A DNA stretch of 38,965 nucleotides, from NCBI GenBank assembly GCA_003537575.1, contig DPRS01000030.1, forward strand, positions 4,965 through 43,929, written 5' to 3'. The translations under genes were made by a program, and so were the position numbers. Shown here in pieces: positions 15,474-23,913 of this stretch; position 1 is the stretch's first letter, and every line of letters starts with the position of its first letter. The notes beneath the pieces are model-generated. The model saw only the letters and a program-made list of their open reading frames with translations, did not search any database and had not been told where the DNA came from. Origin of the DNA: Oxalobacteraceae bacterium (lineage in GTDB: Bacteria > Pseudomonadota > Gammaproteobacteria > Burkholderiales > Burkholderiaceae_D).

Positions 15474-15791
15474 TTAGTCGAAATCGAATAATTCGCCCAA
15501 AAAGCCTTCCCGCTTCTTTTTCTTGTAATAGTCGCCATGCTGCGGGTGCGCATGGCCGTGCTGAGAGTGTTGAGAGGGCGCATGGCCGTGATGCTGGCGC
15601 TCTTGCGAGTAAGGCGCCGGCGCGGCAGGCGCGGCCATCTGTGCCGGCGCGCCAGTCGCAGATCGTTCGATGATCTTGTCGAGTTCGCCGCGATCCAGCC
15701 AGACTCCACGGCATTTCGGGCAATAATCGATTTCGATTCCCTGTCGCTCGGACATCACCAGATTAACACCAGTACAGACTGGACAATCCAT
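15474..15791 (-). CDS. TFIIB-type zinc-ribbon protein with His-rich linker
   Basis: The 105-residue product opens with a zf-TFIIB domain: MDCPVC (Cys3, Cys6), DYCPKCRGVWLDRGELDKII (Cys24, Cys27). Next come an Ala/Pro linker and a His/Gln-rich stretch (QERQHHGHAPSQHSQHGHAH), then a lysine run and a hydrophobic-acidic end (GFLGELFDFD). The zinc ribbon in this family occurs in small proteins of unknown role. The start ATG 15791 has GGAG upstream. It lies 50 bp upstream of the His/Asp-rich secreted protein on the same strand, so the two may form one unit with a shared metal theme. Confidence 0.85.
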   Translation of the reverse strand: MDCPVCTGVNLVMSERQGIEIDYCPKCRGVWLDRGELDKIIERSATGAPAQMAAPAAPAPYSQERQHHGHAPSQHSQHGHAHPQHGDYYKKKKREGFLGELFDFD

Positions 15792-15915
15792 AAGTTTGCT
15801 CCATTCAATGAAATTACACTTATTACAATGCCTGCGAAAAGCCTGATGCCTTTCAAAAAAGCAACATATGCGCATCGGACAACTTTTGCGCCTTAAAGTT
15901 TCATTGCACCCAGAT

Positions 15916-16131
15916 TCAGTCGGTATCGATGACAGGACGCAGGCAATATACCAAAGTCTGCGCATCCTGCGAAACTGGAATGCTACCGGCGCCTTCAGTC
16001 AGGCGGAAATTTTTGCGAACAACGCAGCGCCGCTTTGCTAAAGGGGCTCCCTCTATAAAAAGAGGGCCATGCCATTCACTATTGCCTCTAAGCAGCTTAT
16101 CTTCACTTATACTTTGATCAACGTCGGACAC
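15916..16131 (-). CDS. Possible small protein in the gap before the acetate genes
   Basis: A 71-codon frame runs from GTG 16131 to TGA 15916, inside the 366-bp gap between the zinc-ribbon gene and the MaoC-Pta gene. The second half (AKRRCVVRKNFRLTEGAGSI and the rest) has codon use like that of real genes here, but there is no ribosome site before the GTG and I recognise no family. A small hairpin, CCCTCT with AGAGGG (16049-16066), lies inside it. The frame may be a real small gene, the end of a decayed one, or chance. Otherwise the gap holds nothing I can name apart from the GAGGAAG ribosome site of the next gene. Confidence 0.28.
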   Translation of the reverse strand: MSDVDQSISEDKLLRGNSEWHGPLFIEGAPLAKRRCVVRKNFRLTEGAGSIPVSQDAQTLVYCLRPVIDTD

Positions 16132-16157
16132 GGCGCAATATTACTGAGGAAGAGTTC

Positions 16158-17564
16158 ATGCAAGCACCGCAGATGGAGAACGTCACTTTTAACGAACTGA
16201 AGATCGGCCAGAGCGCCAGCCTGGCGCGCACGCTGTCGGAACGCGATATTGCCCTGTTTGCCGTCATGTCGGGTGACGTCAATCCGGCGCACCTGGATGC
16301 GGAATACGCCCGCGACAGCGCCTTCGGCGGCGTGATCGGCCACGGCATGTGGACCGGGGCGCTGATCTCGTCGCTGCTGGGCACCACTCTGCCCGGTCCC
16401 GGCACCATCTATCTCAACCAGAACCTCGATTTCAAAAAGCCGGTGCGCCCTGGCGACACCGTGCGCGTGTCGGTCACGGTGAAGGAAAAGCGCGAGCACA
16501 AGCATGTGGTCATCTTCGACTGCCTGTGCAGCGATGCCCTGGGCGAAACCGTGGCGGCCGGCACCGCGGTGGTAATCGCGCCAACCGACAAGATTCGCCT
16601 GTCCCGCCCCGACCTGCCCGAAGTTCATTTGCGCAACCATGACCGCTATCGCCACCTGGTGGATTCCTGCGAGGCGCTCGAACCGGTGCGCACCGCGGTG
16701 GTGCACCCGGTCACGGCGATCGCGCTGCAGGCAGCGCACGAGGCGGCCCAGGAACGGCTCATCGAACCGGTGCTGATCGGCCCGGAAGCGCGCATCCGCC
16801 AGGCCGCCGAGGAAGCGGGCATCGATATCCGCGCTTACCGCATCATCGATGTCGAGCACAGCCACGCGGCTGCCGCGCGCGCCGTGCAGATGGCCGCCAG
16901 CGGTGAAGTCGGCACGCTCATGAAAGGCAGCCTCGCCACCGATGAATTGTTGAGCGCGGTATTGCCCAGCGCCGCCGGACTGCGCACCGAGCGGCGCATC
17001 AGCCATGCCTACGTGATGGATGTGCCGACCTACCACAAGCTGCTGGTGATCACCGATGCCGCCATCAACGTCGCGCCGACGCTGGACGAGAAAGCCGATA
17101 TCTGCCGCAATGCCATCGACCTGTGGCGCGTGATCGTCGACCAGGCCGCCGAGCCGAAACTGGCGATCCTGGCCGCCACCGAAAAGCTCAAGTCGAACAT
17201 CCAGGCCACCGTCGACGCCGCCTGCCTGTGCAAGATGGCCGACCGCCACCAGATCGCCGGCGCGCGGCTGGACGGGCCGCTGGCGCTGGACCTGGCGATC
17301 AGCCAGCAGGCGGTGCAGGACAAGGGACTGACTTCGCACGTTGCCGGCGACGCCGATATCCTGCTGGCGCCGGACATCCATTCCGGCAACATGATCGCCA
17401 AGCAGCTGACCTTCCTCGGCGGCGCCGACGCCGCCGGCATCGTGCTGGGCGCGCGCGTGCCGCTGATCCTTACCAGCCGCGCCGACTCGCTGCGCACCCG
17501 GCTGATGTCCTGCGCGCTGGCGGTGCGCATGGCCGATGCCCGCCGCAAGGGAGAAATCAAATGA
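16158..17564 (+). CDS. Bifunctional MaoC-type hydratase / phosphate acetyltransferase
   Basis: The 468-residue product is a fusion. The N-terminal MaoC hot-dog domain (about 10-140) has the (R)-specific enoyl-CoA hydratase signature with Asp40 and His45 in SGDVNPAH, and GGVIGHGMW. The C-terminal part (about 155-460) is a PTA/PTB domain: GTLMKGSLATDELL, RRISHAYVMDVP, ITDAAINVAPTLDEK, then SQQAVQDKG and HSGNMIAKQL. The Pta half interconverts acyl-CoA (usually acetyl-CoA) and acyl phosphate; the role of the MaoC half is unclear, but such fusions are known in Burkholderiales. GAGGAAG precedes ATG 16158. Its TGA overlaps the ATG of ackA by four bases, so the two are translationally coupled. Confidence 0.93.
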   Translation: MQAPQMENVTFNELKIGQSASLARTLSERDIALFAVMSGDVNPAHLDAEYARDSAFGGVIGHGMWTGALISSLLGTTLPGPGTIYLNQNLDFKKPVRPGDTVRVSVTVKEKREHKHVVIFDCLCSDALGETVAAGTAVVIAPTDKIRLSRPDLPEVHLRNHDRYRHLVDSCEALEPVRTAVVHPVTAIALQAAHEAAQERLIEPVLIGPEARIRQAAEEAGIDIRAYRIIDVEHSHAAAARAVQMAASGEVGTLMKGSLATDELLSAVLPSAAGLRTERRISHAYVMDVPTYHKLLVITDAAINVAPTLDEKADICRNAIDLWRVIVDQAAEPKLAILAATEKLKSNIQATVDAACLCKMADRHQIAGARLDGPLALDLAISQQAVQDKGLTSHVAGDADILLAPDIHSGNMIAKQLTFLGGADAAGIVLGARVPLILTSRADSLRTRLMSCALAVRMADARRKGEIK

Positions 17565-18655
17565 GCAGCGATGTCATCCTGGTGCTGAACGCCGGCTCAT
17601 CCAGCCTGAAATTCCGCGTCTTCGGCGCAGAAGCCAGCCTGCCGCTGCTGGCCAACGGCCGCATCACCGGCATCGGCAGCCGGCCGGAATTCATCGTCGA
17701 TGGCGAGCCGGCCAGCAAGCTCGACGCAGGGATCGGCCAGGAACAGGCCTTGCGCGCCCTGATCGCCTGGATCGATGACCACGATAATGACTGGCGCGTG
17801 CGCGTGGTGGGCCACCGGATCGTCCATGGCGGCGAGCATTACGCCGAGCCGGTCGCTCTATCGGCGCCAGTGATGGACACGCTGGAGTCGCTCATCCCGC
17901 TGGCGCCGCTGCACCAGCCGCATGCGCTGGCGGCGGTGCGCGCCATGGCGCAGTTCTATCCGGACCCGCTGCAGGTCGGCTGCTTCGACACGGCATTCCA
18001 TGCCGGCCATGCGTCCGTGTTCCAGGAATACGCTCTGCCCGCGCGCGTACGGCAGCGCGGCGTGCGCCGTTACGGTTTCCACGGCTTGTCCTACGAATGG
18101 ATGGCGCAGGTGCTGCGCGAGCGCCACCCGGGCCTGGCAGAAGGTCGCGTGGTGGGCGCCCACCTGGGCAATGGCTCGAGCCTGTGCGGCATGCTTAATG
18201 GCAGAAGCATCGACACCACCATGGGCATGACCGCGCTCGACGGCCTGCCGATGGGCACGCGCAGCGGCAGCATCGATCCTGGCGTGACGCTGTACATGAT
18301 GCGCCAGCTGGACATGAGCGGCGATGAGATCGATCACGTGCTGTCGCACGAGTCGGGCCTGCTGGGCTTGTCGGGCATCAGCAGCGACATGCGCACACTG
18401 CTTGAGAACGGCAGCAAGGAAGCGCGCTTTGCCATCGATTTTTATTGCACGATGGCGGCCCAGCATGCGGCGCGCATGGCGGTGGCGCTGGGCGGCATCG
18501 ATGCGCTGGTCTTCACCGGTGGCATCGGCGAGCATGCCGGCGCGGTGCGCGAGGCGATCTGCGCGCGCCTCGCTTTCTTCGGCAACTTCGAAGTGCTGGT
18601 GGTGGAGGCCGACGAGGAGCGCATGATCGCCGGCCACTGCCAGGCGTTCCTGTAA
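17561..18655 (+). CDS. ackA: Acetate kinase
   Basis: The 364-residue product transfers phosphate between acyl phosphate and ADP, completing substrate-level phosphorylation from acyl-CoA with the preceding Pta. It shows VLNAGSSSLKF near the N-terminus, HRIVHGGEHY, FDTAFHAGH, RYGFHGLSYEW, the phosphate loop HLGNGSSLCG, LPMGTRSGSIDPG, and GGIGEHAG near the end. It is slightly shorter than typical AckA (about 400), mainly through trimmed termini. The ATG overlaps the upstream stop (ATGA). Substrate preference between acetate and propionate cannot be read directly. The gene converges on the transporter operon 18 bp later. Confidence 0.94.
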   Translation: MSSDVILVLNAGSSSLKFRVFGAEASLPLLANGRITGIGSRPEFIVDGEPASKLDAGIGQEQALRALIAWIDDHDNDWRVRVVGHRIVHGGEHYAEPVALSAPVMDTLESLIPLAPLHQPHALAAVRAMAQFYPDPLQVGCFDTAFHAGHASVFQEYALPARVRQRGVRRYGFHGLSYEWMAQVLRERHPGLAEGRVVGAHLGNGSSLCGMLNGRSIDTTMGMTALDGLPMGTRSGSIDPGVTLYMMRQLDMSGDEIDHVLSHESGLLGLSGISSDMRTLLENGSKEARFAIDFYCTMAAQHAARMAVALGGIDALVFTGGIGEHAGAVREAICARLAFFGNFEVLVVEADEERMIAGHCQAFL

Positions 18656-18673
18656 TACCTGTAGCCAGGGCGA

Positions 18674-19390
18674 TCAGACGCCGAGATAGCGCGTCCACAC
18701 CGCGCGGTTCGCATCGAGTTCGGCGGAACTGCCGCGCCAGGCGATGCAGCCGCGTTCGAGGATCAGGTGACGGTCGGCCAGTTGCACCAGCTTTTCGACA
18801 TACTTGTCGACCACCAGCGTGGTCTGGCCATCTGCCTTCAGGCGTTCCAGGCAATGCCAGATTTCCGCGCGGATCACCGGCGCCAGGCCTTCAGTGGCTT
18901 CATCGAGGATCAGCAGACGCGGATTGGTGGAGAGCGCGCGACCGATGGCGAGCATCTGCTGTTCACCGCCGGACAGCTGGTTGCCCAGGTGATGGGCGCG
19001 TTCCTTCAGGCGCGGAAACAGCCCGTAAATACGTTCGAGCGTCCAGGCGTCGCGCTGGCCGTTGCGCTTGTCGGCAAAGGCGACCAGGTGCTCGCGCACG
19101 GTCAGGTTCGGAAAGCATTGCCGCCCTTCCGGCACGATCGCCACACCCAGGCGCGCGATCGCATCGGCCGGCAAGCCGTGAATATCCTTGCCGCCGAAAC
19201 GGACCGTGCCGCCGCGCAGGCGCAAGCCGCCGATCAGGCTCTTGATGGTGGTGCTCTTGCCCATGCCGTTGCGGCCGAGCAGGCCCACCACCTCGCCGGC
19301 GGCGATGTCGAAATCCAGTCCGAACAATACCTGGCTGGCGCCGTAACCAGCTTCCAGGCCGCGGCAACTCAGCAAGATGTCCTGTGTCAT
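18674..19390 (-). CDS. livF: Branched-chain amino-acid-type ABC transporter ATPase LivF
   Basis: The 238-residue product is the second ATPase of a HAAT-family importer. It has Walker A GRNGMGKST (39-47), the Q-loop region, the ABC signature LSGGEQQMLAIGRAL and Walker B LLILDEATEGLAP. The start ATG 19390 has GGAGG upstream, 40 bp after the livG stop; the open frame reaching 19501 overlaps livG and is not used. This is the last gene of a five-gene operon. The substrate of this paralogue family may be branched-chain amino acids, other amino acids, amides or aromatic acids, and cannot be told from the ATPase. Confidence 0.93.
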   Translation of the reverse strand: MTQDILLSCRGLEAGYGASQVLFGLDFDIAAGEVVGLLGRNGMGKSTTIKSLIGGLRLRGGTVRFGGKDIHGLPADAIARLGVAIVPEGRQCFPNLTVREHLVAFADKRNGQRDAWTLERIYGLFPRLKERAHHLGNQLSGGEQQMLAIGRALSTNPRLLILDEATEGLAPVIRAEIWHCLERLKADGQTTLVVDKYVEKLVQLADRHLILERGCIAWRGSSAELDANRAVWTRYLGV

Positions 19391-19430
19391 GGCCGGCCTC
19401 CACGCGTGAAAGAAATGGACGATGGCAGGC

Positions 19431-20180
19431 TCATGCGTGCGCCTCCGTGCCCAGGTAGACCGACTGCACTTCCGGGTGCGCCTTGACGTGAGCGGCGTCA
19501 CCCGAGGTCAGCACGCGGCCGGCGACCAGCACCGAGATGCGGTCGGCCAACTGGAACACCGCATCCATGTCATGCTCGATCAGCAGGATCGCAGTGCGGG
19601 CGCGCAAGCGACCGATCAGCGCCACCATCTGTAGCGAATCTTCCGGCCCCATGCCGGCCATCGGCTCGTCGAGCAACAGCAGCTTGGGGCGCGCCGCCAG
19701 CGCCAGCGCGACGTCGAGCTTGCGCTGGGCGCCGTGCGGCAGCGTGCCGGCGATGCGGCCGAGCACGTCGTCGAGGCCGACGGTTTGCGCCAGCTCATGC
19801 GCGGTGGAGAGGAGCGCGGCCTCCTTGTCGCGCTGCCCAAGGCAATGGAAACTGGAGCCGGCATGCGCCTGCGCCGCCAGCAGCAGGTTGTCGAGCACGG
19901 TATCGCGGGCAAACACGCTGGTCACCTGGAAGCAGCGCGACAGGCCGGCGCGCACGCGGCGGTGCGGCGGCATGCCGGTGAGGTCGACGCCATCCAGCAT
20001 CAGGCTGCCGGCGTCGGGCGACAGCATGCCGGAGATCAGGTTGACCAGCGTGGACTTGCCGGCGCCGTTGGGGCCGATCAGCGCATGGATCTCGCCGGGC
20101 TCGACGGTGAGGTCGACATCACCGGTGGCGACCAGCCCGCCGAAACGCTTCACCAGCCCTTTGGCCAGGAACAGACTCAT
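19431..20180 (-). CDS. livG: Branched-chain amino-acid-type ABC transporter ATPase LivG
   Basis: The 249-residue product has Walker A GPNGAGKST (36-44), the LivG-type variant signature LPHGAQRKLDVALALA, Walker B LLLLDEPMAGMGP, and the H-loop in LLIEHDMDAVFQLADRI. Its ATG (20178-20180) overlaps the livM stop by four bases, so both are translated together. It pairs with LivF as the nucleotide-binding half of the importer. Confidence 0.94.
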   Translation of the reverse strand: MSLFLAKGLVKRFGGLVATGDVDLTVEPGEIHALIGPNGAGKSTLVNLISGMLSPDAGSLMLDGVDLTGMPPHRRVRAGLSRCFQVTSVFARDTVLDNLLLAAQAHAGSSFHCLGQRDKEAALLSTAHELAQTVGLDDVLGRIAGTLPHGAQRKLDVALALAARPKLLLLDEPMAGMGPEDSLQMVALIGRLRARTAILLIEHDMDAVFQLADRISVLVAGRVLTSGDAAHVKAHPEVQSVYLGTEAHA

Positions 20181-21175
20181 CGTGCTTTCCCCTTGCCTGC
20201 AAACAGCGCGGCAACGCCGCGCGGCGCGTAAAACACGATCAGCAGCAGCAACACGCCCATCGGCCAGTGCCAGTATTCCGTATACAGCTTGAGCACCTCC
20301 GCCAGCGTCATCCAGATGACGACGCCCAGCGGCGCGCCCCAGCGGCGGCCGGGGCCGCCCAGCACCACCATCACCAGCAGCGTGGCCGATTCGGTCCAGT
20401 GCATCATCGAAGGGCTGACGAAATTGTTATGGCTGGCCAGCATCGCGCCCGCCAGTCCGGCCACGGCGCCGGCACCGGTGAAAGCTGCCAGCTTGAGGCG
20501 GTACACCGGGTAGCCGAGCGCGGCCATGCGCGTCTCGTTGTCGCGGATACCTGTCAACGCGTGGCCGAAGCGCGATACCGGCAAGCGGCTGGCGAAGGCG
20601 AAGGTCAGCGCGGCGGCGGCCAGCACCGCCCAGTAAAAGACATCGGCATGCAGGCTGTCGAGCCACGCGCCGAACGACAGCGGCGTGTAGATGCCATAGC
20701 CGTCATCGCCGCCCCAGGTGTTCAGCGATACCGCCAGGTAGTACAGCATCTGGGCGAAAGCCAGGGTAATCATCAGGAAGTACACGCCGCGGGTGCGCAG
20801 CGAAACGGCGCCGATCATCGCCGCGAACAGCGCGCCGACCCCGAGGGCTGCCGCCCAGGCGCCCCACGCCGAGCTGAAACCGGCATCGACCAGCGCCACC
20901 ACCGTGTAGGCGCCGACGCCGACGAAGCCGGCATGGCCGAGCGCCGCCATGCCGCCGTAACCAAGGATGACGTTCAGGCTGGCGGCAGCAATCACCATGA
21001 TCAGCAGCCGCCGCACGAAGCCGACGTAGTAATCGAGGCCGAACTGCGGCGCCAGCAGCGGAAAGGCCGCCAGCGCCAGCAGCAGCACCCATGGCAGCAG
21101 CCTTGCCGCAAGCAGATGGCCGCGGCGCCCGGCCGGCGCAGCGGCGAAAATGGAAAGGTCGTTGGTCTGATGCAT
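20177..21175 (-). CDS. livM: Branched-chain amino-acid-type ABC transporter permease LivM
   Basis: The 332-residue product is a LivM-type permease with an N-terminal cytoplasmic tail and about nine or ten membrane helices. Family segments are visible: LNVILGYGGMAALGHAGFVGVGAYT, the LRTRGVYFLMITLAFAQMLYY stretch, and the cytoplasmic coupling loop GIRDNETRMAALGYPVYRLKL. I start at ATG 21175, with AGGA six bases before it; ATG 21187, four codons upstream, overlaps the livH stop and is the alternative. The open frame runs much further into livH but that part is antisense noise in another frame. Confidence 0.92.
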   Translation of the reverse strand: MHQTNDLSIFAAAPAGRRGHLLAARLLPWVLLLALAAFPLLAPQFGLDYYVGFVRRLLIMVIAAASLNVILGYGGMAALGHAGFVGVGAYTVVALVDAGFSSAWGAWAAALGVGALFAAMIGAVSLRTRGVYFLMITLAFAQMLYYLAVSLNTWGGDDGYGIYTPLSFGAWLDSLHADVFYWAVLAAAALTFAFASRLPVSRFGHALTGIRDNETRMAALGYPVYRLKLAAFTGAGAVAGLAGAMLASHNNFVSPSMMHWTESATLLVMVVLGGPGRRWGAPLGVVIWMTLAEVLKLYTEYWHWPMGVLLLLIVFYAPRGVAALFAGKGKAR

Positions 21176-21183
21176 GGCAATCC

Positions 21184-22104
21184 TCATGCGCGCGCGGGAA
21201 ACAGTCCCGCGGGTTTGAGCGCCAGCACCAGCGCCATCAGCACGTACATGGCGATGCCGGCCAGCGCCGGGCCCAGGTCGGCGGCCAGCGAGGGCGGCAG
21301 CATGGCGCGCAGCAGCAGCGGCAGGAAAGCGCGGCCGGCGGTATCGACCATGCCGACCAGCAGCGCGGCGACAAAAGCGCCGCGCACCGAACCGATGCCG
21401 CCGATGACGATCACCACCAGCGCCGGGATCAGGATCTGCTCGCCCATGCCGATTTGCACCGCGCTGATCGGCCCCATTAGTGCCCCGGCGAGCGCAGCCA
21501 GTCCGGCGCCCAGCGCAAACACGAAAGAGAATACTCGCCCCACCCGCACGCCCATGAACTCGGCCATCGCGCGGTTGGAAGCGCCGGCGCGCACCAGCAT
21601 GCCGATGCGGGTATGGCTCACCAGCAGGTAGAGGCCGAGCGCCACCACGCAACCGACGCCGAGCAGCATCAGGCGGTAGGCCGGATAAGGCAGTCCTTCG
21701 AACAGCTGCACCGGGCCGGCGAGCGCGGCGGGCGTCGGCGCCAGGATCGGCGACGGCCCCCAGATCATCTTGACGATATCGTCGGCAATATAAATGAGGC
21801 CGAAAGTGGCGAGCACCTGGGCCAGATGATCGCGCCGGTAAATCCGGCGGAACACCAGTGCTTCCAGCAGCGCGGCAACCAGGATGGTGGCCAGCACCGC
21901 AATCAGTACGGCGCCGATGAAGGAACCGCTGGCTTCGTGCACCCTGGCGGCGATGTACGCACCGGCCATGTACAGCGAGCCGTGGGCCAGGTTCATGGTG
22001 TCCATGATGCCGAACACCAGCGTCAGGCCGGCGGCAAGCAGGAACAGCATCAGGCCATAGCCCAGGCCGTTGAGCAGCTGCTCGAATATGAAAATGGCGT
22101 CCAT
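21184..22104 (-). CDS. livH: Branched-chain amino-acid-type ABC transporter permease LivH
   Basis: The 306-residue product is a LivH-type permease with about eight helices: NGLGYGLMLFLLAAGLTLVFGIMDTMNLAHGS at the start (the family hallmark FGxMxxxNLAHG), then the coupling loop VRAGASNRAMAEFMGVRVGRVFSFVFALGAGLAALAG and a C-terminal helix ending ALKPAGLFPARA. It starts 78 bp after the substrate-binding protein gene and overlaps the possible upstream start of livM. It forms the channel with LivM. Confidence 0.93.
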   Translation of the reverse strand: MDAIFIFEQLLNGLGYGLMLFLLAAGLTLVFGIMDTMNLAHGSLYMAGAYIAARVHEASGSFIGAVLIAVLATILVAALLEALVFRRIYRRDHLAQVLATFGLIYIADDIVKMIWGPSPILAPTPAALAGPVQLFEGLPYPAYRLMLLGVGCVVALGLYLLVSHTRIGMLVRAGASNRAMAEFMGVRVGRVFSFVFALGAGLAALAGALMGPISAVQIGMGEQILIPALVVIVIGGIGSVRGAFVAALLVGMVDTAGRAFLPLLLRAMLPPSLAADLGPALAGIAMYVLMALVLALKPAGLFPARA

Positions 22105-22182
22105 CGGGAGTCAGGGTACCTGGTGCGGAAAAGGCATGGCAGGGAGAGCGGTGGCCGCCCTCCCCTTACTGCGGCTTGAGGA

Positions 22183-23343
22183 TCAGCGGACGCATTCCCC
22201 GACGTAGGCGTCCTGGTGCTTTTCCAGCACGGTGCCGACCAGCTTGTTGGTGAGCTTGCCGGCTGCATCCTTGCCCACCACGCGCAGATAATAGTTCTGC
22301 ACCGGGTAATGGTTGACGCCATAGACGAACTCGCCGCGCACCGACTTGAAGCTCGGCTTGGCCAGCGCCTTGACGAGAGCTTCGCGGTTATCGGCCTTGC
22401 CGCCGGCATCGCGCACCGCGGCATCCATCGCCATGATAGTGTCGTACGCCATGGCGGCATATACGGTCGGATAGCGGCCATCGTATTTCTTGCGGAAGGC
22501 GCTGACAAATTCCTTGTTGGCCGGCACTGGCAGATCGTGCGCCCAGTGCGCGGTGTTGGACAAGCCGATCATCGGCTCGCCGACAGCCTGGATGACGTCC
22601 TGGTCGGCCGAGAAGCCGGGGGCGATCAGGGGGATCTCCTTCAAGCCGCCGCCGACATACTGCTTGACGAAATTGATGCCCATTGCGCCAGGCAGGAAGA
22701 AGAATACGGCGTCCGGCTTGAGGGTGCGGATGCGGGCGATCTCGGCAGCGTAATCGATTTGGCCGACCTTGGTATAGATTTCGTCCTTGAGCGCACCCTT
22801 GTACAGGCGCTTGAAGCCATTCAGGTGGTCCTTGCCGGCCGGGTAGTTCGGCGCCACCAGCACGACATTCTTGTAGCCCTTTTCGTTGGCGATCTTGCCG
22901 GCGGCTTCATCGTAGGTGTCGTTCTGGTACTGGCCGAAGAAGTATGGGTTGCACTGCTTGCCGGCATACTGGCTGGGGCCGGGATTATTGGAGATGAAAG
23001 GCACCTTGGCAGCGAACAGGGCCGGGCCGACCGCCAGTGCGGCATTGGACGGGATCGGTCCGGTGAAGAAGGTGATCTTGTCGCGCTGCAGGTAACGGTT
23101 CACCAGCTCGGTTGCCTGCTGCGGATTGCCGGCGTAATCCGTCTGCAGGAATTCCGCCGGCTGGCCGCCGAGCTTGCCGCCGAGTTTTTCGATCGCCAGG
23201 TTGAAACCATCGCGGGCTTCGGTGCCGAGGGCGGAAAAGGGGCCGGAAATGTCGAGCGCGATGCCGACCTTGATCGGCTCGGCCTGGGCGCCGATGGCGC
23301 AGCCCATCGCCATGGCGAAGATGGCGGATTTTATTTTTGTCAT
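22183..23343 (-). CDS. Periplasmic substrate-binding protein of the Liv-type ABC transporter
   Basis: The 386-residue product has a signal peptide (cleavage after AQA near residue 21), then a type 1 periplasmic binding fold (Peripla_BP_6): IKVGIALDISGPFSALGTEARDGF and LGGQPAEFLQTDYAGNPQQATELVN, then the hinge region YKNVVLVAPNYPAGKDHLNGFK. It captures the substrate and delivers it to LivHM. Sequence features around the pocket (for example SNNPGPSQYAGKQCNPYFFG) point to the group that includes many aromatic or amide binders as well as Leu/Ile/Val binders, so substrate is open. ATG 23343 has AGGAG upstream. It is the first gene of the operon. Confidence 0.92.
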   Translation of the reverse strand: MTKIKSAIFAMAMGCAIGAQAEPIKVGIALDISGPFSALGTEARDGFNLAIEKLGGKLGGQPAEFLQTDYAGNPQQATELVNRYLQRDKITFFTGPIPSNAALAVGPALFAAKVPFISNNPGPSQYAGKQCNPYFFGQYQNDTYDEAAGKIANEKGYKNVVLVAPNYPAGKDHLNGFKRLYKGALKDEIYTKVGQIDYAAEIARIRTLKPDAVFFFLPGAMGINFVKQYVGGGLKEIPLIAPGFSADQDVIQAVGEPMIGLSNTAHWAHDLPVPANKEFVSAFRKKYDGRYPTVYAAMAYDTIMAMDAAVRDAGGKADNREALVKALAKPSFKSVRGEFVYGVNHYPVQNYYLRVVGKDAAGKLTNKLVGTVLEKHQDAYVGECVR

Positions 23344-23473
23344 GAATTCTCCTGAACTGGGGTTGCTGGGTTTGCGGTTGACTGAACGGAAAAAGGCGCA
23401 GGAAGCTCGCCGCGCAGGCGGGGCTTTGCACCAGGTGACTGGCCGCGATGGCGGCGTCGGGTCGCGCAGTTTT

Positions 23474-23779
23474 TCAGGATATTACTTTAATATGGCGTGG
23501 CTGGCGACGCCGGCTGGCGAGCAGATCGCAAAATTGCGCCTGCAAGCCAGACTTGCCGTTGCCCAGCGCGCAGGACAATTCGAGCACATCATAGAATTCG
23601 GTCAGCGAGATCCCGCTCGGCAGCCTGGTATGCCCCGGGTCCAGCAGCTTCTGGGCCAGCGCGCGCAGCAAGGCATCCCAGGAACTGCCGTCAGCCGTTG
23701 TGCCATAGCGATTGATGCCATTGCCGACCAGGAGCGCCACATTGGATCGCTGACGATGAAGAAGATCCTTGAAGTCCAT
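23474..23779 (-). pseudogene. Remnant of a SIR2-like domain gene (N-terminal fragment)
   Basis: The 101-codon frame begins with FKDLLHRQRSNVALLVGNGINRYG and SSWDALLRALAQKLL, then ISLTEFYDVLELSC. The Gly-rich VGNGINR strand-turn near the N-terminus followed by WxxLL is what I know from SIR2-like (SIR2_2/FAM118-type) proteins, which are about 300 residues long. Here the frame stops about a third of the way, and the downstream 130 bp up to the binding-protein gene contain no continuation in any frame. It thus looks like a gene cut by deletion. No ribosome site precedes ATG 23779. SIR2-like proteins often consume NAD in defence systems; for this fragment no function is claimed. Confidence 0.5.
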
Positions 23780-23913
23780 GGAGGAGGGAAGGGAAAAGAT
23801 TGCGTGCGGCCTAGCAGATTTGCTTCATCAATACTCATCAATTAACTGGATTGCAATAAAATCCTTGTTTTTGAACATCCCCCAGTTTCTTCGCTGCCGG
23901 AACGCCAGACGCC

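Noticed and set aside
17123..18655. A longer plus-strand frame (510 codons) that would put ackA behind an Arg-rich N-terminal extension
   Set aside because: The extension overlaps the Pta domain in another frame and is an artefact; AckA starts at ATG 17561 with VLNAGSSSLKF.
20177..21652. LivM as a 491-residue protein
   Set aside because: The first 160 residues are Arg/Gly/Ala-rich shadow of livH; the permease begins at 21175 or 21187.
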